Below, piece by piece: positions 49,441 through 60,085 of a stretch of 64,000 nt of DNA. The notes beneath the pieces were generated by a model. It was not told the origin of the DNA. It saw nothing but the letters and a program-made list of their open reading frames with translations, and ran no database searches. The number at the start of each line of letters is the position of its first letter. The stretch's first letter is position 1. A program made the translations under genes and the position numbers. Source of the DNA: Prorocentrum cordatum (Eukaryota; Sar; Dinophyceae; Prorocentrales; Prorocentraceae); the NCBI GenBank assembly GCA_963575745.1, contig CAUYUJ010014550.1:199162-263161 (forward strand), in the 5' to 3' direction.

Positions 49441-50640
49441 ATCGGGCGCTCCAATCTGTCGCGGGGCGCCTTGTCCAGGTCCAAAGGGAGGGAAAAGAGG
49501 AGTGGTAAACCCCATCTTCGGAGGGGAAGGGGGGAAGATGGACCTTGTGGGGCGATGTTTGCTTCCGCTGGACACACACTAAACAACCTACGCCCAGAGG
49601 GCTGGTGGGATTAATCGCGGGGCGCCCGGACGTGATTTATATCAGGCAAGTACACTTGGCATAACCGTTTGGCAGATGGGTGTAGGATGGTATTCACCCT
49701 GTCTAAGTGCCAACAGAGTGGCGGAGGTGTTCTGTATTCTTTAGCGAGCAGTGACGAAACTTGTTTTCCGAAGGGAGCGAGGATGGGGTGGAGAAGAAGT
49801 TATCGCGCCAAACATCACGCCCAAAAGGGGTGGCAACCTTCGTAATGTTTTTCTTTTTGTTCCCCTTGCCACTGCCCTCGTCTCAGCTGTGTGTGCTTAT
49901 CCTCGTCCTCGTCCTCCTCCTGATCGCCCTCTCCACCCAGTTCATCCTCTCCGTCCCCCTTCACTTCTTGTCGCTCTCCCGAGTATTTACTCTCTGGGCA
50001 CCCCTGCAGCCCTCAAAAGTGTCCTCTTGAGGGACCATCGGTGGTGCTGGGGCTGTCTTCGCGTTGTGGGGGATGGTCGTTGGGCCGCCGTTGGGGCCAG
50101 GGGATAGTTTCGGGGAGTGTTGGGCGTTGGTCTTGGGGCCCCGTCGCGGCCGCCTCGGGGCAGCCTTGGGCCGTCCGAGAGGGGACGTCCTTGAAGGAGT
50201 CCGGGGCCGTCTTGGGGGCCGGTGTCGTCCAGAAGCCTGCAAGATACAGTGCAAGGCCATGTTGGGCGGAACATCGAAGACGAGAATCAGGTTCCGAATC
50301 TGTGTCCTTTGACGGTTCAGTTTCGCCTTTCTTGGGGGGTCCTGGCGTTTTTCCTGGCATCGTCTGGCTGTGTCTGGGAGAGCACTGCGCTGCCAAAGCC
50401 GCGAGCGGCGCGTACGCCACCGTGTTTTCATGGCCATCGTAAGAACTGGCTGGAGGGCAGGGGGGCAGCCCGGGGAGGGCTTGCTCTGAGCAGCCAGCAG
50501 TGGACCGACGCGGCGTCGCGCGTGGGCGCATGCTGGCTTCGGTGCGGGGCGGTGCCGGGCGTGACTCCGATCCGAGAGGCAGGCCTCGGATGCACGGGAG
50601 CGTGGCTTGACGCCGGCCGTGACCATGCGCGGGGATTGGT
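49441..50640. other. Gene-poor DNA
   Basis: 49890-49960 is CTCGTCCTC-rich and 50040-50230 carries diverged CTTGGGGCC units. Overlapping frames on both strands show no family. Confidence 0.5.
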
Positions 50641-50644
50641 CAGA

Positions 50645-51227
50645 AGTGTTTGTGGGTGTGTGCGTGTGCGTCTGTGTGCGTGTGCGTGTGTGCTTGTTTG
50701 TGTGGAGCGCGCTCGGGGTTGAAGTCTTGACGTCTGAGTGCCTTCCGCCCTTTCCCACATTTGCGGCCGCCTTGTCTGTCTTGTTCCCTCCTCCTGCATG
50801 CTGGCCAATTCGCCTGTCGATTGCCCCGAGTCGCTTCCCGCTGGTGCAGAATACCTCTGCCTCGCCGTCGACGAAAAAGTATATATGTGTATGTGTGTGA
50901 GTGGTGGTGTGTGTGTGTGTGCGTGTGTGCGTGTGTGTTTGTGTGTGTTTGTGTTTGTGTGTGCGTTTGTGCGCGTGTGTGAGTGGCGGTGTGTGTGTGT
51001 GTGTTTGTGCGTGCTTGTGTGTGTGTGCTTGTGTGTGCGTGCTTGTGTGTTAGTGTGTGCGCGTGTGTGCGCGTGTGTGTGGCCGCGGCGCTGCTTGCTC
51101 CGAGCGGCTCGAGAGCTCGGCCCGTGCGCGCGCGCGCCCTCTTCTCTGAGCCTGCTGCGCCCCCGTCGCTGCGCTCGGGGCCGCGGCACCAACAAGTTTG
51201 TGTGTGTAAAACACACACACACAAATT
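50645..51227. repeat. TG/GTGTGC tract and CA/TG hairpin
   Basis: TG-rich blocks at 50645-50700 and 50885-51085 total about 260 bp. 51197-51227 is a short palindrome, TTTGTGTGTGT-AAA-ACACACACAC, able to form a hairpin. Reading frames here encode only Val-Cys or Thr-His repeats and are not genes. Confidence 0.9.
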
Positions 51228-53140
51228 GGACGCGCGGCATGATGCCAACTGCGACCGCTTAGTTTGCCACCGGGTTCTCCCCATCACGGTGCGATTTTTT
51301 TCTGATGAGCGCTATGCGCGAGTGTGGTTTGGTCTTCGTCGCGCTATTGGGATAGCCCTCTAGAAGGGCAGCGGATGTGTCGCTTCTCTTGCAAAACAAA
51401 AGATTGTGTGTGTACAGTGGAGGCCCCTGCCAAGAAACTCCCTGCTGAAACACCCTGCTGGCCTCCAGGGTGCCGCTGGTTTTGAGATCTCGATGACTTT
51501 GCGACGGGAAGCGTGGCGTTCCCACGCCAAGAATCCATGGACGTCTTGAGGTCCCAGGGTTGGGTTCCTTGTTGAAGGTCTCTTGCGGTCGGGCCTCTAC
51601 TGTGTGTGTGGGTCTGTGCGATGTCTTTGGGTGGAGTGCTTTCTTCCCCGTTGGCGGAGCTTCGAGCTGCAGGGTCAGCACCCTGTTGCCAAGGAGACGG
51701 CCAAGGCACAGGGGGGAGGACCTTGGGAGAACTTTGGAAGCGACGTTGCAGGGGGAGGACCTTGGAAGCGAGAGGCGTGCTTCGTCATTCTACTGAAGGC
51801 CACTGCCACGGTCGCAGGATTGCCTAGATGAGCTTCAGCGACAGCGAAATCATGTTCTCATTTCGCAGCCGAGGTTGACGCCGAGCTGTCTGCCATCGTC
51901 GTCTCTCCCCGCGCCCCGAGAGAGCACAATGCTCACAGTTGCTCAGATGTCCCCTCTGGCAAGTCCTGTCTTGTCAGGCACTGCTTTGTTTGGCTGTTCA
52001 ATTCGTTGCCGCCGTCGTGCCAGGCCCGTGTACGACGGCGACTATCCCGCGTGCATGCGATGCGCTTGTGGCGCGCCGCGACGATTGTATACTCTGATGT
52101 TGTGCTCCTGCTTTTGGGTCGTGCTGAAGCACATCGTTGCTGTGGTCCAGGGGCAGTGATCTTCCAACTGCTGTAGAAGATCGAATGCAGCGCATGGGAA
52201 TATACTTTCTGGTTATCTGTTGTGACATGAAAGCCGCCGTGTTAAGGTGCTTCGTGCATGTCATGTATCATGCCCCTGTATCTCGACAAGAGTGTCCTTG
52301 TACTCCCCCTGGTCCTGACTTGTTGTGTCGTTCTCCTCTCCGAGGAAGTGCCTGCCGCGCCGCGAATGTTTGGTCCGTGGCCCATTCACCAAGCGCGTTC
52401 CACTATTTGCAAACCGCCTACTCGCAAACGTGAGAAAACAACGCATGCTTGCCCCAGGCTTAATGTATCGTAACCCTTGGCCATTTGCGAGTATTTACTT
52501 TGCGAGCAGTGGTGACGTGGCCCACGACGCGTCAGGCAGCATCGGCCAGGGCGCGTCAGAGCTGACCGCTCACCCACCGTTGCAGGGCAAGAGGGGGGAG
52601 GGGGAGGGCGGTCACCCAGGATGGCGAAGAGGGGGTGCCCCTCCCAGAGCGTGTAGCATCATCGAGAACCAAAGTACCCCTAACCCTACGAGCACGATGA
52701 AGACGTGGCCTCACTTAGGTCCCCGTCTTTGCGTCAGGGATCATAGATCTGGGCGACTCGGTCTGATACACCAGTCGGACCGAGGCATAAGATCGAGGTC
52801 GGGTCGGGGACGGTACCCTATAGTGTTCTTCGTGTTTGTGGGGTGCTCTTATGCAGCCTCGGGAGGGTCCCCTGGATGCTCTTTGTGATTGGGCCGGCGG
52901 AGGGTCTCCTGCTCTTGAGGGATGTTCTTCTGGCCCAGGTCCGATTCGGATTATATGCATGTACATATGTGCGTATATGAGGCGTTCCGACAAGGGCCTC
53001 GCCTTAGAGGCTCGGAGGAGCTGCTATCTCTTTCTAGTGGCGGAGGGAGGCGGAAGGTCGGCGGACGGCGGCGGAGGTCGAGCGGTGGCGGCTCGGCCGG
53101 CAGAAGAGAGCGTTTTTTGGTTAGCGGGCAAAGAACTATG
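51228..53140. other. Gene-poor DNA
   Basis: A duplicated GGGGGAGGACCTTGG segment occurs at 51712 and 51749. No recognisable coding region or RNA was found. Confidence 0.5.
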
Positions 53141-53144
53141 CACA

Positions 53145-53460
53145 GCCTCCAATTCCCTCTTCCTCCTCCTCCTGCTCCTCCTCCTCCTCCTCCTCCTCCT
53201 CCTCCCTTTCCTCCTCCTCCGCCTCCTTCTCCGCCTTCTCCTCCTCCTCCTCCAATTCCCTCCCCTCCCGCGCAGAGAGAACCATGCACACACACACACA
53301 CACCGATTCTGGCCAGGCCCATCCTGAGCCCAGGATCGGTGCATCCGCCCTCCTACCTTGGCCAGGAAGGCATATGCACCGATCCGGGGCCAAGGATGGG
53401 CCAGGCCAAGATCGGCGCATGTGCATACAGTGCCGTTTTTGGCACATGCTCCGCGTGCGG
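53145..53460 (-). repeat. Inverted copy of the CA/GGA-flanked minisatellite
   Basis: Read on the minus strand, this contains the same chain as 62822-63610: AGATCGGTGCAT units with GGCCAGGAAGGCA, a TG run, GGTTCTCTCTGCGCGGGAGG, then a GGA tract. Here only about two minisatellite units remain. The two copies are in opposite orientation about 9.5 kb apart. Confidence 0.8.
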
Positions 53461-53540
53461 ATCATGTATTAAAGATGCAGGGATTTGGTATCAAAAACAA
53501 CGATGAGTTCATGCAATCATTTATTCCTCAAATAATTATG

Positions 53541-54290
53541 TATTAAACATCTTAAATGTTTGAAGATCCTATGTATTAAAAACTGCCCTGTAGTTCTCTT
53601 CGCCCGATTGGTTCCGGCCTCACCGAGGGGCCCGTTCCTCGATACATAGCAGCCTCCGGCGCCGGGAGGCGCCGGGAAAATCAGCTACGTGAGCTGATTC
53701 TCAAACCCCCCCTTTGCTATCCCCCCCTTTCGCCCGACCCGAACAGTTCTCTCCGCCCGAGTGGGTCCAGGGTTGCCGGCACTTTAAGCATCCTGTTATT
53801 TTAAAAGTCCGGTATGTTAAAAAATCCGGCATTTTAAACAAATCCTGTGTATAAAACATTGCCCTGTAGTTCTCTTCGCCCGATTGGCTCCGGGTTGCCG
53901 GCACTTTAAACATCCTGCATGTTTTGAATCCGGCGTTTTTTTAATCCGGCATTTAAAACAAATCTTGTGTATGAAGCATTGCCCTGTAGTTCTCCTCGTC
54001 CGATTGGGTCCGGGTATGAAACCCTGTGTGTGTTAAACACAGGTTAAGCACTGCCCTGTATTAAACCCTGCCCTGTATTAAACCCTGCCCTGCCCTCCGA
54101 TTGGATCCTGTGTGTTAAACACTGTATTCAACCCTGCCCTGTATTAAACCCTGTATTAAACCCTGCCCTCCGATTGGATCCTGTGTATTAAACCCTGCCC
54201 TGCATTAAACCCTGCCCTGTATTAAACCCTTTCGCCCGACCCGAACAGTTCTCTCCGCCCGATGGGCTCCCGGGTTGCCGGCACCTGCCA
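53541..54290. repeat. Tandem TTAAACCCTGCCCTG / CGCCCGATTGGGTCC array
   Basis: A module CCCTGTAGTTCTCTTCGCCC-GATTGG-TCCGGGTTGCCGGCAC recurs at about 53585, 53745, 53862, 53980 and 54245. Between modules are runs of TATTAAACCCTGCCCTG and CATTTTAAACAAATCCTGTG. TTAAACCC is not the dinoflagellate TTTAGGG telomere repeat, although it is reminiscent of it. No gene. Confidence 0.8.
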
Positions 54291-54674
54291 CCGCACGGGG
54301 GAAAGAGGGGCTCCCCCGGGCCCCCCCCCGTGCCGGCACCCCGACCGCCGCCGGGTGTGGCCTCTGCGGGGGCCCCCAAAAGCGGCGCGGTGACCACACC
54401 GTGCGGTGGGTCGGCGGTTACGGAAACGGAAAGAGCGCTTCAGAAACAGAAACCGAAATTACGCACACCACCGTTCGTACTGGGAACCTTGGCGTTGAGA
54501 GCTTGTCACGTCAACCCTCGCTCTTGGGAGCCTCGCTGTTCAGAGATTGTTGCGTTGCCGCCCGTTCCTGAGCCTTGGCTGGGGTCTTCGACATGTGCGC
54601 AGACACCCGCCGACGAGCTCTGCATGTGCCTGCAGGGAACGTGACGCTGTACAACCTCGCTGGCTCTCAATAAT

Positions 54675-54832
54675 TTACCAGCCCCGAACGTATCCCTATC
54701 CCTAAGATTGACACGCCAAAAGGCGACGACAATCTTAGGGATTCGCACTCAGAAAATAAGGGAATCCCTAAGATGGGCATCGTGATGAGGAGGTGCCCAG
54801 CATAGGGATAGGGATATGTTCCAGGCTGGTAA
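54675..54832. mobile_element. MITE-like element with 29-bp inverted termini
   Basis: The termini 54675-54703 and 54804-54832 are inverted complements at 26 of 29 positions (outer TTACCAGCC, inner TATCCCTATCCCT). A second internal hairpin, ATCCCTAAGATTG/CAATCTTAGGGAT, spans 54698-54742 and is perfect. 158 bp, non-coding. No confident target-site duplication. Confidence 0.75.
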
Positions 54833-54865
54833 GGCGGGGATTCGGGGCCACCGCACGGCTGTGGG

Positions 54866-55060
54866 TTAAGTCGGGCCTGTCCCCCTACAGGGGCATTTTC
54901 GACGAAAAATACAAAATACCGAAAACAAAATAAGAAATATAGTCCAAAAGTAGTCTGGGCATTATTTTTGGTGTATTTTCTGAGAATTTGGAAGTATTTT
55001 GAGCGTATGTTTCTTAATTTTTCGTTGGAAATCCCCTGTAAAGGGACAGGCCCGACTTAA
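54866..55060. mobile_element. MITE-like element with ~43-bp inverted termini
   Basis: 54866-54909 and 55018-55060 are inverted complements with about 37 of 43 matching and one indel, starting TTAAGTCGGGCCTGTCCC. The AT-rich interior (AAATAC, AAAATA) is non-coding. A partial third copy of the terminus occurs at 56436-56470 (TTAGGTCGGGCATGTCCCTC). Symmetrical ends and the extra copy support a mobile non-autonomous element. Confidence 0.8.
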
Positions 55061-55540
55061 GTTTTGGGACTCGAGGCCTTCTCCGAGGACGCCTCGGGCG
55101 ACGGGCCTCCAGGGTCCCAAGACCGTGCGGTGACGGACCGTGCGTTGAGGTCTTGGAGGATGATTTCGAGGTCACCGCACGGTCTGTCACCGCACCGTTT
55201 CGGGACTCCAAACGACCACCGCTGGGTGGACCGGGGTTCCTGCGCGCATTATTGCACCAGCTCGAGAAGGTCGCCCCGCGGCTCAGGAGAAGGTCGCCCC
55301 GCGGCTCAGAGCAGCAAGGGAAGGAAGAGCAAGACGAGGAGGAAGCATCACGTCGGGAGCCCCAGATCGACGCCGGTGGCGCTCATGCAGCCGTCAAGAC
55401 GATCCACGGCGGCCTCGAGTCGTCCCAATGGCGGCCTCCAGACGTACAGTATGCGAAGGTTCCTTCGGCGCCTCCAGGGGCCACGATTGCCTCCAAGACG
55501 CCCCGAGAGTGCTGCGGCCCTCCAAGACGGCTCCGAGAGT
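55061..55540. repeat. CACCGCACGGTC palindromic region
   Basis: An inverted repeat of about 24 bp (GACCGTGCGGTGACGGACCG and its complement) spans 55124-55193. The same CACCGCACGG word occurs at 54289, 54388 and 54850. 55265-55300 holds a tandem GAAGGTCGCCCCGCGGCTCA pair. No gene. Confidence 0.65.
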
Positions 55541-56440
55541 CCCAAATCATGGATGTCCCCAGAGTACTTGGAGGTTTTAGGGTTCTCGCCGTTTCGGGCT
55601 TCCCACGGCCCAAGACAGCTCAGGAGGCGCCACAAGTCGCCCAAAGGCGGCCCAAGAGGCCTCCAAGGAAGCCTCAAGAACTCCCAAAAGACCTCCAAGA
55701 TAGCTCAAGAGAGCCCCAAGACGGCCCGAGCAAGCCCCAAGACGGTTCGTGAGAGCCCCAAGAGGGCCCCAAGATAACCCCAAGAGCACCTCAAGCGTTG
55801 CCCAAGAGAGCTCCAAGACGGCCACTGCATTCTCAGACGGCTCGGGAGGGCCCCAGGGCGCCCAAGAGAGGTTCAAGAGCACCCCCAAGAGACCACAGAG
55901 AGTCCAACAAATTTGACTTCTATTACTAGTGTTTGTTGGTATGTACAGTTTTCGCCTTTTCAGGTTCCCGACGCTCCAAAACGGCGCAAGAGGCGCCGAA
56001 AGTCCGCCCAAGACAGCCCAAGAGGCCCACAGGGAGGCTCAGGAAAGCCCAAGTACGGCCCAGGAGAGTCACAAGAGGTCCCCCAAAAGAGCCCCAGGAA
56101 AGCCCCAAGAGGCCCCCAAGAGAGCTCTAGGACGGCCAAAGCCTCCCAAGGCGACCCAGAAGGATTTACATTGCTTCCAAAGCGCCTGGCTTTCGACAAC
56201 AGCTCCCGGAGGCCAGAATCATTGATGCCTCTCCAGTTTTTCTATGGTTCGAAAGTTCTTGCCTTTTCGAGCTTCCGACGGCGCAAGACGGTTCAGGATG
56301 CGCCACAAGTCGCCTAAAGACGGCCGAAGAGGCCGCCAAGAAAGCCCCAGGAGGGCCCAAAAGGGCTCCAAGATAGCCCAAGAGGGGCCCAAAGCGGCCC
56401 AAGCAGGCTCCAAGGCGGCCCGGCAGGGCCTCAAGATACT
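55540..56440. repeat. Tandem units of GCCCAAGAG array plus core
   Basis: Three units about 300-390 bp apart each pair a GCCCAAGACGGCC/CCCCAAGAGG array with a core that reads GTTC-CGCC-TTTCGGGCTTCC or its variants (about 55580, 55960, 56260). This is the complementary orientation of the arrays at 44.7 and 48.9 kb. Frames running through it are repeat artefacts. Confidence 0.75.
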
Positions 56441-57510
56441 TTTAGGTCGGGCATGTCCCTCTACAGGATGAATATTGACAAATATGGGAAAAATAGTGTG
56501 TGGCGGGTATTTTAACGCTATTCCCAAACGATTCCAAAAATAGTGTGGACATCGTTTTCTGGATACTGCCTAGGCGAACGTACGATGCGCGCGGATGGGA
56601 ACACAATGCGCGGCGCCACACCACCATGACTGTTTTCGCCGCGCTTGGTGACGGCAGCGCGCGTTATCGCGTTTTAGCACAGGCGCGCGTCTATGGCGAT
56701 GTGGTTTGCGAAACGTGCACAATGAAGGTCGACCGCGCGCTACCATCGTAGACTGGATGGCGCGGCGCTGCGATTAGATTAGCACGCGGCGTTAGCAAGT
56801 CGACGAGTACCCTTTGGGCAGCCGACAATGAAAACAAACAAATGCCCGATCAGTCTTGGTGGCCGCTGGCACTCAAGCTCTCGCTTCAAAAATCAAATCG
56901 TCTCTCGTATGTACCCCCTCGCTCCTGCGCGCCATCCTTGTGCATCCTCCCCACCCGACTCCCTCTCAATATAGGTGGCGCGCATAGACCTGTGCCCCCT
57001 GCGCTCGGCCACTGGTTTTTTTTTGTCACTCGCGCGGGGTATTTTGCGCAAGGAGCGATCCTGACCGGACAAGGCATCACCACGTTGATGCTATCTTCGA
57101 GTAGATCTGAATAGAGAAGGAGATTACACGGAGCGCGGTAGGAGTGGGCTGGAGGTTGTCCATGAGTCATTTGGCGCAGGATTAGGTTAGACCCGATTAC
57201 GAATAGGACAGAACTGGAGTCGGCGTAGACATGTCCAGTTCTTATATAAAAGTGAAGAAGAGGCTTGCGTGTGCCGTTGTAGTGGGTAGAGTAGATAAAG
57301 GGTACATTGAGGTATGTGGCAGGGCCAATTACGATTAAGGCTACATGTGCACATTCGCGTATACACATACAAGCACATCACATGTGAGGTTTACCCATTG
57401 GATCGGTAAGGTGGTCGCGCGGATCGCGTGGAGCCAGGGGTACGGCGCATTTGACGATGGCAAAGCAACATGACTACTTGTATACATGCGCAGTGCCACC
57501 CGCCACTTGT
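56441..57510. other. Gene-poor DNA with a CGCG-rich patch
   Basis: 56575-56790 is rich in GCGC/CGCG words, unlike surrounding DNA. No recognisable gene. Confidence 0.45.
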
Positions 57511-57514
57511 TATG

Positions 57515-57765
57515 ATCTTCCAAAGATATCCCATTTGTTCTTTCTGCACTTTTCCAAAATGCGAGAATACTCCAAAGATGTGCGCCTGCCGATTGCGCAA
57601 ATTTCGAAATGCTCCAGATATGCCCCCGTGGCGACTTCTGATATTTCAGAATGCTGCAGGAGACGCCCGCCGACCACGTGCGAGACATCAGAACTTCCCA
57701 GGACGCAGCGCGTTGCCATCTCCGACAGTTCCAGGTCTTCCAGAAGATGCCCCCGCTCGTTTTCC
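57515..57765 (+). repeat. Degenerate ~52-bp tandem repeat
   Basis: About four or five diverged units follow the pattern TTTC-GAAATGCTCCAGATATGCC-CCG. One frame gives loosely repeating I-S-x-C-S-R peptides, but divergence and lack of context argue against a gene. Confidence 0.5.
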
Positions 57766-57769
57766 GGGA

Positions 57770-59374
57770 AGCGCTACCTTGAGGCGGGTCCCGTGGTTTT
57801 TTCTTTGAGAGGGTGAAATCTCGTAGTTATGCCCCCCTCCCCTCTCCCCTTTTCGCCCGACACCGCGCCGTTGCGGCATGTGGCGCAGTGCGCCCGGTAG
57901 CGGTTGAAACACGTTGCGTCAGGGATGCCAAACGCGCGACGCGCACTGCTGATGCGGTGCCGTCGTGGGCTGAACGGCGTGCCGCGATGTTTCCGAGCGC
58001 GTGTCGTTCCGCGCCACCGAAGCGCTGCGGCCTCATTATGTGAGGTTATCAACGCGCGCGCGCATCAAACAGGTGATGCGTCTTCGCGCGCGACGCGGCT
58101 TCCAAACGGAAGACGCTAATACTTCGCATCCATGTTTGAATCCAGTTTTCCCGCGCATCCGCTTTGGTTTTTTGTTGTCGACAAGCATTTGAACATTGGG
58201 ACGGGGGGGAGGACGATGCGGGGGAACGGGGCCGGTCGATCGGTCGATCGGGATATTTTGATCGATCCACCGATCGATAAAAGACGAGTTTGCGGCGGCC
58301 CGCAAGCCCCCGTGGACCTTCTTTGTTGCAGCGCTTCTCGTTTGCTATATGCGCGCGTTGCGATCAGCGTATGCCTGTGGATCGTCTACACGTGTGGATT
58401 GGCTGTTTTCTGGTGGTTCCCCCCGCGTCCCCTCAGGGCGCATGCTGCGTCTGTCGCTTGTCCTCGAGGTGGGCCCAATGGCAACCAACTGCACGGATCC
58501 GGCTGCGTGCGCAGTTGGGTCGGTTCATTTTCGGGCGAACGCGACGCCGTTGAATGTGTATGGAGTTGCTCGTTGTAGCGACGTAGCTGCGGCTATAGTT
58601 TACGCGGCGTTGAAAGATGCCCCTTTTGTCTGGCGCGCAGGGCGCTGTGTATTTCACGCGCGCCGAAATACGCAAGGGGGGAATCGCGAAACAAATCAAT
58701 CTTCTTGCAGGGATCGTGCATTTGCCGAAGTATTTTCTAGGAGCATCCCCGAACTCGTTCGAAACGTGCATTGGAAAACCACGGATAGTTATTATTATGA
58801 TGATGTTCGTATTTCTTCCACGCATCGATTGAAGAGGACATGGCGGACAGAAATTTGGCTCCGAATGCACTCCAAGAGGTCCATTAAAAAAACTCCAAGA
58901 CGGCCGAAGCGCCGTCACAAACTTTTGAAAAGGCCGAAGGACGGCCCACGATCGCTTCTGGAGGGCCCCCAAAAGGCGACGCGAGGTGCCTTCCAGACGG
59001 GCTAGGAAACCCCGAGAGGCCGCCAAGGCAGACCAGCAGGGTCCATGCTCCATGGGGGGCACGATCCGTTTGAAGGGTGTGCCGACATGAGCGGAGGAAC
59101 GCAACAGACAATCCGCATAGCAAAGATGGGGCACCTTCCCAAGGGTACCCTTTGATTCTTTGCTTTTCGGTCCATCCTTGGCAGCTTTCGTTGACCGCGC
59201 CCCGCTCGAAAACCTTCGAAGTGGGCGTCCAAGGCCTTGACATCGTCGTCGCGAATCATTTTGACACCGGCCGACTGCATGAGATCCCGCCTCGTCCCGC
59301 TCGCGTTCATTCTTTGTTCCTTCCTTCGACCTTCCTCTAGACACCTGGCATCGCTCGGACTTGTGCATTCTTCC
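57770..59374. other. Gene-poor DNA, part CGCG-rich
   Basis: 57840-58660 is again rich in CGCG/GCGC words. 58195-58280 has clustered GATCGATC words. The minus strand is open from 60415 to 58433 but only because of low complexity. No gene is supported. Confidence 0.45.
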
Positions 59375-59475
59375 TTCGGCGAGGACCACCGAGGAGCATC
59401 CTTGATCATTTGGAGAAAAAACCACGCACGAAACCGCAACAAAAAAACAGGGAATGGACGTCCGAGCGATGGCAA
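59375..59475 (+). repeat. Dispersed repeat, second copy of 47115-47220
   Basis: Shares AGGAGCATCCTTGATCATTT, ACGCACGAAACCG and GGAATGGACGTCCGAGCGAT with the block at 47.1 kb in the same orientation. Confidence 0.55.
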
Positions 59476-59697
59476 GGCGTGGGTTCATCCTTCCGTCCAG
59501 CGGTACCCTCGTGCCTGACTCCTCTCGCTCTGCCCTCGGCGCTCCTCTGCCCCTCCATGGGCCGGTCCCGTCTTCTGTCCCTTTGGAGCCTCCGCGCTTT
59601 CCTCCTCCTCCGCTCCCTTCCTTCCCCCCCCTCCTTGGTCCGCCCCCTCGCCCTAGCTCGCCGATGTCGCGGAGCGGTGTCCGCCCGAGCCGTTCAG

Positions 59698-59749
59698 GGG
59701 ATCGCCTGCCCACCTTCACGGACGAGGAGCGCGAGCTGCTCAAGGGATC
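59698..59749 (+). CDS. Glycoside hydrolase family 1 exon (beta-glucosidase type)
   Basis: The 52-bp exon reads GDRLPTFTDEERELLKGS across its junctions, which is the conserved family-1 stretch just before the DFFGLN strand. It is bounded by TTCAG|GG upstream and TC|GAGGCC downstream. The downstream junction has GA rather than GT as donor; splicing TC to the C at 62259 restores Ser and gives KGSDFFGLN exactly as in the family. GA donors are known in dinoflagellates. The exon supplying the previous codon base (G) is upstream and was not found. The enzyme would cleave terminal beta-glucosides. Confidence 0.7.
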
Positions 59750-59819
59750 GAGGCCTTTTCTTGCCCACGCTGCCAGCGGCCGACAGCCCGGTGCGGGGGG
59801 AAGAAAGGCGGCAGTAATG

Positions 59820-60085
59820 AAAACGCGGCAAGGAGGAGGAGGAGGAGGAGGAGGAGGAGGAGTGGGAGGACGAGGAGGAGGAGGAGGAGGAGGAGGTTGA
59901 GGAGGAGGAGGAGGAGGAGGAGGGGGGAGGAGGATGAAGGGAGGAGGAGGAGGGAGGAGGAGGAAGAAGAAGAAAAGACGAGGAGGAGGAGGAGGAGGGA
60001 GGGAGAGAGGGAGGGAGGGAGGGAGGGAGGGAAATGGAAGGAGGAGGACGAGGAGGAGGAGGAGGAAGAGGAAGGACGAGGAGGC
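59820..60085. repeat. GGA trinucleotide tract
   Basis: About 260 bp of GGAGGA with GAGGGA blocks, within the intron between the two glycosidase exons. Confidence 0.95.

Noticed and set aside
53541-54290. Interstitial telomere
   Set aside because: The repeated word is TTAAACCC within a longer complex unit, not tandem TTTAGGG or its complement.
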